In this document: piece after piece, positions 1-9,469 of the stretch
Layout: the number at the start of each line of letters is the position of its first letter
How positions within the stretch are numbered: position 1 is the first letter of the stretch
Assembly: GCA_937877605.1 (NCBI GenBank)
Contig: CALFJA010000093.1
Coordinates: 1 to 15,152 of the forward strand
Direction: 5' to 3'
DNA length: 15,152 nt
DNA from: an uncultured Prevotellaceae bacterium
GTDB taxonomy: Bacteria > Bacteroidota > Bacteroidia > Bacteroidales > Bacteroidaceae
The notes under the pieces: model-generated
Told to the model about the DNA's origin: nothing
The model's database searches: none
What the model saw: the letters and a program-made list of their open reading frames with translations, nothing else
Made by a program: the position numbers and the translations under genes

Positions 1-2047
1 CTTGCACATCGTTGCGTTTCAATTCCACATTGAAGGTTGTACTCTTACTCCCTGCTGGGATTGTCACGATGTTCGAATAAACCAAGTCGTCGTCAGCAGT
101 CGTGCATATTTCTACATCCAGCGCATTGGTTGGTGTGTCGTTTCGTGTAACGGTAAAGGTATTGTTGGTCGACCCTTCAAGCATATTGCTGCTGGCGGAG
201 GATAGTGTCAAGGCAGGACCGTCATCGTCCAGAATGGTAATGGTCTGCTCAACATAACCACCTGTGAGCTGGCCTGCAGAACAACTACAACTGGAGATAT
301 AGATGGCTGCTGTGAGTTTGACATCACGGTCACCTTCCATGTCGGAATTGTCAACGACACCGATGGAGAACTGAGCCTCTGCCTGTCCCTTTGCCAATAC
401 AATGCTTTTAGTTGAATAATAGATATCTCCATTACCATTGTCGTCCAGCTTAATGGTTACACGCGAGCCTGTGCGGTTCTTCCGTTTCAGCGTTACCATA
501 ATGGCACTCGGTCCTCCAGATTCTGCCACGGTTGTCGGCGTCAGCGTCCATTCCAGTTCGGGCATGTCGTTGTCTTCAATGAAAACAGAGCAACGACCAG
601 AATCATAACGATAGGCGGTGGCATTATAGGTCACACTTGTCACATCTTGTACATCCGCATCGTCGTAGGCTTCCACATCGACGGTTACCGATGAAGCACC
701 TGCAGGAATTGTGACTGATGCTGGCATGACAACACGCTCGGGTTTGGAGTTGCTCAGCTTTACCTTCAAATCCTTCTCCACCACTACGGAAGAGGTGATG
801 GTCAAGGTGAATGTTTCGCCTTCATTCACGGCTTCCGATGAAGATGTAATGGTCAATACTGGCTGTTCATCGTCCATGACGAGTATCGACTTCTCCACAG
901 CATCATAACCGTTGGCCGCATCGGCTCGGAAAGTGAATACACTGTCGGGGTTGAGAATCTCGTCACCTACTACGGTCAGGCTGAAGTATACACTTGAATT
1001 GCCTTTGGACATGGTCACGCTTGAGGGAACTGATGCACGAACATCACCATGGGTCTTGCTCAAGGGAAACGACTGCGCAACGGTTCTGCTTCCCGAGCGT
1101 TCCAGATAGCAGGTATAGGTCCTTGTATTATCCGTCTCAGTCAGTTCATTGGTGGGGAGTATCAGGTAGAGCACTTTGTTCATGCTGTAGGTCGCTTCGC
1201 TTTGGGTGGTGTTGTTGGCCTGATACTCTGCACGCTCACCTGAGTCACTGTTCGGCACCAGTTTGACTTGAACTCTGAAGTCGCCGTCCAAACCTACTAT
1301 GCGAGGCACATTAAATTCTCCACTCCGCGCTATCGAACCACCGCTACCCAAGGTTCCCTGATAGTAGGTAGTGCCCAGGTTTACGATTTCACCTGTCGTA
1401 GTGGATACGAGAGAAATGTTTTCACTCCATCCTCCTTGGCTCGCTATAGACCCGATATTGTTCACCGTCCATGAAAGATTGATGGCATTGCTCGGACTAA
1501 TGGGCGAGGCTGTTGTCATAGACACGCTGGACACGGTAAAGTCGGGGTTGGGATAAATACTCAACGAACCGGCATTGAATTCTGTCAACACATTGTTTCC
1601 CAACGAATCACTCAGTACTACATCGCTCAGCGTAAGGGGATAGGATTCTCCCTCCTGAAGTGCCGAGGTGGATTCAAGAGAAGCCTTTATGGAGAATACT
1701 TTGCCACGATTGGCCTTGAGCGTCTTGTTGGTCGGTGACAAGAGAATATAGCGGTAGCTGGCTGCCAACTTGGTTCCGCGTACTCGGTGGTCGACGACAC
1801 GGGTAGATTCCAGGGTGTAGTCTGAATTGCTGGTAGACAGGGTCACGCCTTCCGGTACGGTCACATTGAACTGAATGGCCGTAATGTTCGGATTGGTGTT
1901 TTCCACATAGACAGGCATGTCTACCGAAGTGCTCACCATGGCGCTGATATCTCCCAGGTAGAGTCGGTTGACATCCTGCCCGAGGGCACTCGAACTCCAT
2001 GCGAGCGCTAAACACATTATTAATATATAACTATAGAATCGTTTCAT
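1..2047 (-). CDS. Secreted Calx-beta/CARDB repeat protein, C-terminus beyond the window edge
   Basis: This frame is open for 682 codons from the ATG at 2047 to the left edge with no stop, so the gene is partial. The product starts with a signal peptide (about residues 1-24, MKRFYSYILIMCLALAW then SSSALGQ). Next comes a cohesin-like beta domain (about 26-160; 'PVYVENTNPNITAIQFNVTV') resembling the internal one of the upstream gene. A CARDB-like domain follows (about 165-290; 'NLSWTVNNIGS'). Then come at least four Calx-beta-like units, from about 296, 395, 497 and 610, separated by acidic linkers such as MDDEQP, EDNDMP and DDDGP that are typical calcium-binding junctions. I infer a cell-surface or secreted adhesin-like protein; a sorting tail is expected outside the window. 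The gene lies 19 nt after the preceding stop and has a strong AGGAGG site. There is no catalytic domain in the visible part. I am sure it is a real gene and less sure of its role. Confidence 0.9.
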   Translation of the reverse strand, partial: MKRFYSYILIMCLALAWSSSALGQDVNRLYLGDISAMVSTSVDMPVYVENTNPNITAIQFNVTVPEGVTLSTSNSDYTLESTRVVDHRVRGTKLAASYRYILLSPTNKTLKANRGKVFSIKASLESTSALQEGESYPLTLSDVVLSDSLGNNVLTEFNAGSLSIYPNPDFTVSSVSMTTASPISPSNAINLSWTVNNIGSIASQGGWSENISLVSTTTGEIVNLGTTYYQGTLGSGGSIARSGEFNVPRIVGLDGDFRVQVKLVPNSDSGERAEYQANNTTQSEATYSMNKVLYLILPTNELTETDNTRTYTCYLERSGSRTVAQSFPLSKTHGDVRASVPSSVTMSKGNSSVYFSLTVVGDEILNPDSVFTFRADAANGYDAVEKSILVMDDEQPVLTITSSSEAVNEGETFTLTITSSVVVEKDLKVKLSNSKPERVVMPASVTIPAGASSVTVDVEAYDDADVQDVTSVTYNATAYRYDSGRCSVFIEDNDMPELEWTLTPTTVAESGGPSAIMVTLKRKNRTGSRVTIKLDDNGNGDIYYSTKSIVLAKGQAEAQFSIGVVDNSDMEGDRDVKLTAAIYISSCSCSAGQLTGGYVEQTITILDDDGPALTLSSASSNMLEGSTNNTFTVTRNDTPTNALDVEICTTADDDLVYSNIVTIPAGSKSTTFNVELKRNDVQ

Positions 2048-2053
2048 GCTATG

Positions 2054-2063
2054 TTTCCTCCTT
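2054..2063 (-). promoter_or_regulatory. Strong Shine-Dalgarno site for the Calx-beta gene
   Basis: On the minus strand the gap between the two large genes reads AAGGAGGAAA, followed by ACATAGC and the ATG at 2047, so AGGAGG sits 9 nt before the start. This fixes the start codon. It is unusual here because the other genes in the window have A-rich leaders without such a motif. Confidence 0.7.
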
Positions 2064-2066
2064 GCC

Positions 2067-5000
2067 TTATTTAACGATACATTTCTTTCCATTCATAATA
2101 TATACGCCTTTGGAGAGCGAGGCTTTCTTCATGCGCCGACCCTGCAAGTCGTAAACTGTCTGATTTTCATCGCCGGCTTCATCGGAAAGAATCACTCCGT
2201 CGATGGCGGTCAAATCACCTGCGGAAAGCGACACCTTCAGCTTTTCCGAAGAGATTTCGGCCAGCATGGCATCGACCAGGTCTGCACTGATCTGTGCCAG
2301 TACATGTTCACCAGCTGGAATCTCATCACCGAAGAGAGAATAGAAGATGACGCGTCTGCTACCATTGGCAGAGCGTTCCTTCTTGGTGAAGAAGTCCATG
2401 ATGGGCAACCACTGTATATTGCCTTCGGTAAAGATGAAGTCGAATGCAGTAACTGGTTTGGATATGTTCAATATGAGCTTGCCGTCAGACACATACAAGT
2501 AAGCATCGGGTGCTGAGACTCCTGTGTCTGTTGCCGACGGGGTGCGCATCGCTTCGCGACGGGCTGCCAAGGTGGGCGTGATGTCCTGGTCAAGCAAGAG
2601 GTTGATGGTGGCCACAACATCCTGCACATTCAGGTTGTTGTCGACAATCACATCGGCCGCCGTAAAGTTCAGCGGATAGTACCGGCTTCGGTAGTCGGGA
2701 TTCAAGGCATAGTTCAGAGTCAGCTGCATGTCGCTGATGTCGATGACCGTGTCGAAATTGGCATCGCCCTGTTCAAAGTCAAGATCCATCAGGAAATGGT
2801 GTCCCGTACGACTGTTGTTGGTGTAGACATGCATCAACTGACCGGAAGTGCCACGGTACCAGCCGTAAGGATTGTTGTAGCTGAAATAGGATGGAACAGA
2901 ATTGCTGCCCTGTCCGTACCAGTCGAATGCCATCCCCCATGTATAGTTCACCGATACTTCGGCGTCACATACATAGAGACTTACATAACTGCGGTAGGAG
3001 TTCCCGTTGAAGAACAGGATGCTTGGCAGGAGTTCATGGCTCACGCCCTGCATGTTATACAACTGCGAATAGGTGTAGTGTTCTGTGGTTAAATCCTGTC
3101 CACCCACCGACCAGTTAGAAGAAGCATTGGCGGTCAGCGGCGAGAAGTCGCGAATCTTATTGTTAGAAGCATTCAGCGATGCAACATTCGGCAGTTTCAC
3201 GACGGCATCGTAGAGGTTGCCAGTCAACTGATTGCCAGCCACATAGAACGAGGTCAGGCTGTTGGATGCGTCCACATTTTCGAAGAGCGTCTGCAGGTTA
3301 CCTCCAAGTCCGTTGCCAGAGAGGTTGAGCGTGCGCAACGCTGTCAGGCCCAGTAACTGTACGGGCAGGTTGCCGGTAAGGTTGTTGTTACTCAGGTCGA
3401 TGGCGGTCACCTTACCATTGTTGTCGAAGGTGACGCCGGGCCATGCCGAACTGTTGATTTCGTTGCTGCCGATGGCCCATTGGTTGGTCCAGCCTGTACC
3501 ACCGTTTGCCTCATAGACGGCACGCAGAATGGCATAGTCGTCGGCATCCACATAGTTGGCTGTGATTTGGATGTGGGCCATGCTGACATTGTTGTCCTTG
3601 CTCACCTCTGTTTCCAGATTGTCCGTGTCGGTCTTGAAATAGTAGTAAATTTCCGACACATTATCGGGAATTGTCACATCGTAGGAAACGGTGTAACTCT
3701 GTCCTGCGGCAAGACTGCGGCTACGGCTGAATGAAGCCATGCGGGTGGCGTTGTTGATACCGCTGTCGTCAGAACCCACATAGAGCGCATCGGTCCACGA
3801 GGAACACTTGGTCTGACCTTCTCCTACATTGGTGATAACGGCCTGCAGGGTGATGGTGTTCTGTATCTTCGCTGTTTCAGGAGCGTTCAGCACCACTTGC
3901 AGGTCGGAGAGGTTTTGTACTTGGAAGGTCTGCTCTGGACCTACATTGTCATCGCATTCGCCATGAGCGGTCACCTGCCAAGTGTAGGTCGCTCCTGGAA
4001 TGGCATTGAAGGAATAATAGTTGCTTGAAAGATTGACCACCTTGTTGCCGGCAGTCTCGCCGTCGGCCTCCACCCATTGCAGGGTGAGGGTGTAACTGGT
4101 GGCAATCGAACCCATATTTTTCCAACGCACTGTCGTGGAACCGTGGTTAATTGTGACATTATTCGACGGGTCGACATAGTAGAACAGCTGCCGCTGGAGC
4201 AGCGGGCGCACATTGATGGCATGCGTTGTAGCGTACATCTCCACGCCAGAGAGTTGGTAACTGATGGTGTATATCACCGCTTCAGTCACTGCCGTTCCTG
4301 CACTACCGCTATTGTTTGCTATCTGCATGGCAGTCAGGTCGCCCGTTCCGTTGGCAGTGTGCCCGCTCAAGTGGTCGCCCACGGAAGTGGCTTCCCATGA
4401 AACGCTGAGATTAGCACTCGAACTGAACGAGGTGAGGGGCAGTACCTGGGTGTCACTCTCGGCACAGACGGTCTGGTCGACAATGTTGCGCAAGGCTTGC
4501 GGGTCGATGTCTGCTCCGTTCAGCACGATGTTCACTTTTTCGGCATAGATGAGTTTGGTCAATTCCACCACGCTCTTCAGTGAATTGCTCTCGGCTGCGG
4601 CGGCAAAACTGATGGTGCTCGACTCGGTTTCGTCTGCACCTATGAAGTTCAGTAGGTTGTTGGTGTTGTTCAGTTTACTGGTCAGGGTATTAATCAGTGT
4701 CAGGGCATCGTCCGATGTTGCGTCCATATTGTACACATCATCGTTGCGCACGGTGACAGTGATGGTGCCCGAGGGTGTACACCGCGAGAGGAGATCTACA
4801 GCCTCGTACAGTGATACGAAGTTGCGCACTCCTACCCCATTGCGATTGATGGTATAGTCGCCTTCTGCTGTCCAGGTGGAGGGAGCGTTGATGATAATGT
4901 TCTGCTCGGCCTCGCTGGTCTTCACCAAACCCTTGGCAGTCAGTCTGACAGTATAGGTTCCGGCTGCTGCATATACATGCATGGGGCTTACCTCGGTACT

Positions 5001-6395
5001 GGTCTCGCCGTCGCCGAAGTCCCAGACGAAACTTCTGCAACTTTCGGTCGACAGGTTGGTGAACTGCGCGCGGTTCATGTGGCGGTCCACACTGAACTGT
5101 GCCTGAAGGTCACCTTCGTCAAGTGTGGATATCTCCACCTGACCACGGCGAGTCGATACAGTGGGAGTACTATCGTCGAGCAGTGTCAGGGTTACCGTGC
5201 CGAAGTCAACATCGTAGAGTCCGTCAACCGCTGCTGCCGTCGTGGTGATGGGTATCTGCACGATGGCACCGTTCACATCGCTGAACTGTGAGCCGCCGGT
5301 CAGACTGACGGTCAGTACCTGCTCCTCGAGCGTGCCGTTCACCGTGTAGGCCGAAGTTCGGCCGGTGGTCTGGATATTGGCGGCATTGGAGGTAAGACCT
5401 TCGGGCAGTACGAGCGAGAAGGTGAGTTCCTTCACGGCTGAGGTGTTCTCCAGATAGACAGGGAACATCATGATTTCTCCCTGATAGAGCGAAACTGTCT
5501 GTCCGTAGAGAGTGTAGCGGGTCTGTGTATCGGAACTGGGGTCGCTGGGACCTGATGGGTTGAAGGTGTATTTGGCCAAGAGCGTCACATTCTCCGTGCC
5601 CATCACGCCGGTATAGGTTTGCGAGGTGGTTTGCAGTTGGTCGCCGATGTACCATCCTGCAAAGTTGTAATTGCTCCTGGTGTAGGCATACACACTGAAC
5701 GACTCTTCTTCGCGTACGGAGAACCCATTCGACTTGTCAAAACTTGCTCCAGTCGGTTCGGATGAGAAGTAGACCTTGTGCGAGGGTTTTGTTTCCGAAG
5801 GTTCACTGGGATTGCTCCCTGGCGTAAACTTGTAGTTGGCCACGAACTCCACATTTTCGCTGGTGGTCACATAGGTAAACGAGCGTGAGGTGCTCATCAC
5901 TTCGCTGTCGCTCTTGCGGGTCCAATTTTGGAATGTCCAGTTGGAATAGCTGGTGGCGCTGATGGTCACGCTGGTTCCCACAGCATAGCTACCAGCTCCG
6001 CTCAGCGAGAAGTTGGTACCTCCCGACGGCGGGGTGTAACTCAGCGTGATGGTACTGGTTTCCACAGGAACGAAGTTGGCGGTGAGGGTTTCGTTCGCTC
6101 CGGTCATGGTATATTTGTAGTTGGACGAAGTGCTCACTTCCTCACCTAGGGAGTTTGTCCAGTTGGTGAAGCGCCATGCCACCGATGCGGCTGTGGCAGT
6201 CACCGTCACCTGACGCCCTTCCACATATTTTCCTCCACCCGTCACCGTGCCGGCTTCGGCTGGCGACGCCTTCACCGTGAGCAACCAGTAGGCACTGGGC
6301 TCAGGCGGATTGGAGGGATTGAAGTCGCTTTGTCCGTGTGCGCCCACCGAGAGAAGCATCACAAAGAACAGCGACAGATATTTTCGTATTGTCAT
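2067..6395 (-). CDS. Large exported multidomain protein: InlB-like repeats, cohesin-like, PKD, CARDB, LRR, dockerin-like and sorting tail
   Basis: This is a 1442-residue mosaic. It has a signal peptide (1-21, ending GAHG-Q), then three divergent InlB-type repeats (about 36-110, 115-190, 206-281; 'AGTVTGGGKYVEG', 'FTNWTN', 'FQNWTR', 'FAGWYIGD'). A cohesin-like domain (about 295-425; 'GEIMMFPVYLENTSAVKEL') and a PKD domain (about 433-505, WDFGDGE near 457) follow. Further on are a region of unclear fold, a CARDB-like domain (about 830-948) and LRRs of the plant type (about 950-1090; 'AIDLSNNNLTGNLP'). Near the end are a dockerin-like pair of calcium loops (about 1207-1275; 'GDANFDTVIDISDM' and 'DVIVDNNLNVQD') and a second cohesin-like segment (about 1290-1400). 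The tail 'TVYDLQGRRMKK...KGVYIMNGKK' resembles type IX secretion (Por) C-terminal signals. I infer a surface adhesin or scaffold-type protein. No catalytic residues are recognisable. It is probably co-transcribed with the Calx-beta gene. Confidence 0.93.
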   Translation of the reverse strand: MTIRKYLSLFFVMLLSVGAHGQSDFNPSNPPEPSAYWLLTVKASPAEAGTVTGGGKYVEGRQVTVTATAASVAWRFTNWTNSLGEEVSTSSNYKYTMTGANETLTANFVPVETSTITLSYTPPSGGTNFSLSGAGSYAVGTSVTISATSYSNWTFQNWTRKSDSEVMSTSRSFTYVTTSENVEFVANYKFTPGSNPSEPSETKPSHKVYFSSEPTGASFDKSNGFSVREEESFSVYAYTRSNYNFAGWYIGDQLQTTSQTYTGVMGTENVTLLAKYTFNPSGPSDPSSDTQTRYTLYGQTVSLYQGEIMMFPVYLENTSAVKELTFSLVLPEGLTSNAANIQTTGRTSAYTVNGTLEEQVLTVSLTGGSQFSDVNGAIVQIPITTTAAAVDGLYDVDFGTVTLTLLDDSTPTVSTRRGQVEISTLDEGDLQAQFSVDRHMNRAQFTNLSTESCRSFVWDFGDGETSTEVSPMHVYAAAGTYTVRLTAKGLVKTSEAEQNIIINAPSTWTAEGDYTINRNGVGVRNFVSLYEAVDLLSRCTPSGTITVTVRNDDVYNMDATSDDALTLINTLTSKLNNTNNLLNFIGADETESSTISFAAAAESNSLKSVVELTKLIYAEKVNIVLNGADIDPQALRNIVDQTVCAESDTQVLPLTSFSSSANLSVSWEATSVGDHLSGHTANGTGDLTAMQIANNSGSAGTAVTEAVIYTISYQLSGVEMYATTHAINVRPLLQRQLFYYVDPSNNVTINHGSTTVRWKNMGSIATSYTLTLQWVEADGETAGNKVVNLSSNYYSFNAIPGATYTWQVTAHGECDDNVGPEQTFQVQNLSDLQVVLNAPETAKIQNTITLQAVITNVGEGQTKCSSWTDALYVGSDDSGINNATRMASFSRSRSLAAGQSYTVSYDVTIPDNVSEIYYYFKTDTDNLETEVSKDNNVSMAHIQITANYVDADDYAILRAVYEANGGTGWTNQWAIGSNEINSSAWPGVTFDNNGKVTAIDLSNNNLTGNLPVQLLGLTALRTLNLSGNGLGGNLQTLFENVDASNSLTSFYVAGNQLTGNLYDAVVKLPNVASLNASNNKIRDFSPLTANASSNWSVGGQDLTTEHYTYSQLYNMQGVSHELLPSILFFNGNSYRSYVSLYVCDAEVSVNYTWGMAFDWYGQGSNSVPSYFSYNNPYGWYRGTSGQLMHVYTNNSRTGHHFLMDLDFEQGDANFDTVIDISDMQLTLNYALNPDYRSRYYPLNFTAADVIVDNNLNVQDVVATINLLLDQDITPTLAARREAMRTPSATDTGVSAPDAYLYVSDGKLILNISKPVTAFDFIFTEGNIQWLPIMDFFTKKERSANGSRRVIFYSLFGDEIPAGEHVLAQISADLVDAMLAEISSEKLKVSLSAGDLTAIDGVILSDEAGDENQTVYDLQGRRMKKASLSKGVYIMNGKKCIVK

Positions 6396-6416
6396 ATTCG
6401 TGTTTCTTTAGTTTTT

Positions 6417-6429
6417 AACATCTGATGTT
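6417..6429. promoter_or_regulatory. 13-nt palindrome upstream of the mosaic gene
   Basis: The sequence AACATC-T-GATGTT is a perfect palindrome with one central base. It lies 22-34 nt before the ATG at 6395 and next to the very AT-rich tract at 6429-6447. Its position fits an operator or a local promoter element, but no TAnnTTTG -7 box is visible and no regulator can be assigned. The 95-nt gap also holds the 10-bp palindrome GCGCATGCGC at 6456-6465, just after the LRR gene stop. Confidence 0.25.
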
Positions 6430-6490
6430 TATATAATATATAATAAGTACGCAACGCGCATGCGCAAGGATGTCATTGCGGTTCAGATGC

Positions 6491-9433
6491 TTATTTCACG
6501 AATTTCTTACCTTTCTGGATGTACACGCCCTTCGGCAGGTTCTCAGCACTGACGGCACGCCCGTCAAGGGTATAGATGGTCTGACTGCCGGTCTTGGCAT
6601 TATCGCTGCTGGTCAGCGAATCGATCCCAGTGAGGTCGGCAACAGCCACGCGCAGTTGGAAGCGTCCTTCGTTGTAACCACTCGAAGCGTTGAAGGTGTA
6701 GGGCATTTCCACTTCCGCACCGTTGTCAAGCAGTTGAACGGCAATGTCGGCACGGGAGGCATCGATGGTATAGCTGCCGCTGGTGCTCATCCACATGCCC
6801 AGATCAATCAGTCCGGAGGTGTGTGCGCCTTCATTGATGGCATACATCTCGTTGTCGGTCACGGTGTAAAGCTGTGCAGTGCCGTCGAAGCTGAGCATCT
6901 TGGCGGCATCGGTTTCACAGTCGTAGGCATCGCTGGCGGTCGGGTTCACCACCACACGGGTTTTGTCGGTGGTGGAGCCGTCGGTCAGGGTCAGGTTGAC
7001 AATGCGGCGGTTCGATGCCGACGGGGCGCGACGAGGTGCCAAAGCCGAGTGGTCAATGGTGGAGGTTATCTGTCGACCACCGGTCTGGAAGGTGATGTCG
7101 TTCACCAGGTCGGGTTTCTGGACAAAGAAGGCCTGCATGGGCAGCAGTGCCAGGTCGTCGTCGGCAATGCTGTAGGCGGTATAGGTTCTGTTGTCGGTGC
7201 TCCACACGGTAAGGGGTGCGGTGAAGTCCATGTGGTAGATGTCGTAGTAGCAGGGATATGGGTTGCCCACGAGATTCCAACTCTTGTTGCTGGAGGTCTC
7301 GGTGGCATATTCGTTCAGGTTCAGCGTCACAGCCTCGCTGCGGAATATCTGGTTACGGGTTGCTGCGGTTGCGGGCAGATAGACATAGCAACCTGCGCTG
7401 GCACAGAAAATGTAGCCTTGGCCGGCCTGTAGCGTTCCGTCCGAAGGAACATCCTTCCAGTTGCCACCGCTGCCGTTGGCGGCGCGGGAGGCTCCGTCGT
7501 AGTAGCGCACAACCACCTGGGCACCGTTAGAGGTGGTGATGTCTGCCACATTCACATCGTAGGGCAGGCTGATGAAATACCAGTAAGGTGTGCTGCTGGA
7601 GCCAAGCCAGTAGCGCGACTCGGTGAAGGTGGAAGTTATGGCGTTGCAACGGCTGATGATATTGGCATTGGTACCGATGCTGAAGTAACTGGTGAAGGTG
7701 CCGAAATCTTGGGCGTTGTTACCGTTCACAATCAGGCTGCCACCGCGGTTAACAACCACATTGGGCGTGTCGGGAACACGGGCGTTGGAGGTCAGTTCCA
7801 ATTTGCTGTTGATGGTGAGGTTCTCCACCTGGTTGGGGTTCACCTCAACGGTGGTGAACTTGCTCCAGTAGGTATCGAGCTTATAGCTGACCATAGCATA
7901 TTCCGGCACATAGAGCACACAAGAGGTGGGGCTCCACACGGGAGGATAACTTGTGTTTACCGACGGAGGGGTCGGGGCGTTGCAGTAGAGTTTGGTCAGC
8001 GACTGAACATTGCTGCCATTGTTGCTGTAGAAAGCATAGGAGCCAATGGAGGAAAGGCTGGCGCCAAGGGTGACGCTCTTCAGATTCTGACAATTATGGA
8101 ATGTACTTTCAGGTATAGTGGTAACGCGGTCAGGGATGACCACTTCTTCAATCAGGTCACAATTATTAAAGGCATAACCATTAGAACTAGAACTAGAATA
8201 CCAATTGCTAAAACTTTGCAATGAACTGAGGTCAATGCTGGCCAGTTTGTCGCAGTTGTAGAAAGCATAGCCACCAATCTGCGTAGCCTCGCTCAGGTCG
8301 ATGGCCTCCAGATTCTTGCAGTTTTCGAACGCTTGGTAATCCACTCTGAGGGGCTTCATGCCGTGAACGTCGCGCAGACTGGTACAGTAGTTAAACGCAT
8401 TGTATTGCAAATGCTTGATGGATGCTCCGCCGTAAACATCGGTCAGTGCTTCGCAACTATAAAATATATCATAAGGCAAGGTGTCGAAGCCACCGCCGAG
8501 AGTAACAGTCTTCAGTGCATCGTTATCTTTGAAAGCAGAATAGCCGATGCTGGTCACGCTGGCAGGGATGGTCACATCGGTAATGTAGTTATTTTGGAAG
8601 GCTTGATAGCCAATGGTTTCCAGTCCGTCGGGGAGGTTTAGCGGGCCGGTAAGAACGCGATTGTAGAAGGCAGAATTTCCGATGGTCTTCAGCGTTGTAG
8701 GGAACTTAAAGTAGCGTATGGAATTGCTGGTGAAAGCGCTGGCAGGAATTTCGGTTATCTGCGCGTTGGTCATGTCGACAGCCCAAAGTCCGGTCATCTG
8801 ACGAATGGTGGCCCAGTCGTCGGCGTTCATCTGGCCGGTGAGGCGCATGTAATGCATGGCCGGCAGTGAACTGACCTGCGAGAGCACCTCCAGACCGAGA
8901 GTGCCCGGGGCAGAAAGATTGACATCCATATACTGACTCTCGGCTGTAACAATGCTGAGATTGACCGACATCTTGTCGTTCAAGCCGTGGAAAGAAGAGC
9001 TCGTGCTGGTCTTACTATAAAATTTGCTATAGAATCGGAGCGAATGTTGACCGGCTGTAAGGAATAAGCGGTAGAAGTTGCGCTTATAACTGGCATTCAC
9101 ACCATAAAAGTTAGTATATTCACTTCCGTCTTTATAAACATAGAATTGATCGTAACTTCCGCCACCACCATTGAACATGTAGAACTCCACAACCATGTCG
9201 TTGGCCGACTCATAGTTGACGGTGAACTCTGAATATTGCCAATTGTTGTTTGTCTGGTCGGCATTGAGGGCTATGGAGTCGCCTTCCACCACCCAGGCAT
9301 TGCTGGATTCGTTGACGATGGAGGAGATGGTGACATCCGCCGATTTCGTGATTACACTGGCCAGGTCGTCGGCCCATGCGCTGCCCACTCCGGCTATCAG
9401 CACGGTGAGCAAGAGATAGATTTTCTTTTTCAT
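6491..9433 (-). CDS. BspA-like LRR_5 surface protein with C-terminal sorting tail
   Basis: This 980-residue protein has a clear signal peptide (1-21, cleavage near GSAWA-DD). An N-terminal beta-rich region (about 24-200) precedes an array of BspA/Treponema-type LRR_5 repeats (about 225-530), seen as recurring 'IGNSAFYN', 'IGYQAFQNN', 'IGYSAFKDN', 'IGGYAFYNC' and 'IGSYAFYSN' units of 22-24 residues. The region after 530 contains 'FISLPYDV' and 'WNLVGNPYP', motifs common near the C-terminus of large Bacteroidetes surface proteins. The end, 'TIYTLDGRAV...KGVYIQKGKK', is a type IX-like sorting tail. BspA-type proteins in this phylum are linked to adherence and fibronectin binding; adhesion here is inference. 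A serine-rich stretch (about 415-425) sits inside the LRR array. The gene follows the TPR/AraC regulator gene by 23 nt, which suggests shared transcription or control. Confidence 0.93.
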   Translation of the reverse strand: MKKKIYLLLTVLIAGVGSAWADDLASVITKSADVTISSIVNESSNAWVVEGDSIALNADQTNNNWQYSEFTVNYESANDMVVEFYMFNGGGGSYDQFYVYKDGSEYTNFYGVNASYKRNFYRLFLTAGQHSLRFYSKFYSKTSTSSSFHGLNDKMSVNLSIVTAESQYMDVNLSAPGTLGLEVLSQVSSLPAMHYMRLTGQMNADDWATIRQMTGLWAVDMTNAQITEIPASAFTSNSIRYFKFPTTLKTIGNSAFYNRVLTGPLNLPDGLETIGYQAFQNNYITDVTIPASVTSIGYSAFKDNDALKTVTLGGGFDTLPYDIFYSCEALTDVYGGASIKHLQYNAFNYCTSLRDVHGMKPLRVDYQAFENCKNLEAIDLSEATQIGGYAFYNCDKLASIDLSSLQSFSNWYSSSSSNGYAFNNCDLIEEVVIPDRVTTIPESTFHNCQNLKSVTLGASLSSIGSYAFYSNNGSNVQSLTKLYCNAPTPPSVNTSYPPVWSPTSCVLYVPEYAMVSYKLDTYWSKFTTVEVNPNQVENLTINSKLELTSNARVPDTPNVVVNRGGSLIVNGNNAQDFGTFTSYFSIGTNANIISRCNAITSTFTESRYWLGSSSTPYWYFISLPYDVNVADITTSNGAQVVVRYYDGASRAANGSGGNWKDVPSDGTLQAGQGYIFCASAGCYVYLPATAATRNQIFRSEAVTLNLNEYATETSSNKSWNLVGNPYPCYYDIYHMDFTAPLTVWSTDNRTYTAYSIADDDLALLPMQAFFVQKPDLVNDITFQTGGRQITSTIDHSALAPRRAPSASNRRIVNLTLTDGSTTDKTRVVVNPTASDAYDCETDAAKMLSFDGTAQLYTVTDNEMYAINEGAHTSGLIDLGMWMSTSGSYTIDASRADIAVQLLDNGAEVEMPYTFNASSGYNEGRFQLRVAVADLTGIDSLTSSDNAKTGSQTIYTLDGRAVSAENLPKGVYIQKGKKFVK

Positions 9434-9443
9434 GTTGGTTTGA

Positions 9444-9469
9444 TATTGTCTATTGGTTATTGTCTATTG
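9444..9469. repeat. 12-bp direct repeat at the regulator/LRR gene junction
   Basis: TATTGTCTATTG occurs at 9444-9455 and again at 9458-9469, a period of 14 nt. The first copy lies in the 23-nt gap before the LRR gene; the second overlaps the final codons of the regulator gene. Two helically phased copies just before a start could be a regulator binding site, but a simple duplication is equally possible. Confidence 0.4.

Noticed and set aside
6470..7432. 320-codon plus-strand open frame
   Set aside because: It is antisense to the C-terminal part of the LRR protein, which has a clear sorting tail; the plus-strand product is a Gly/His/Val-rich shadow.
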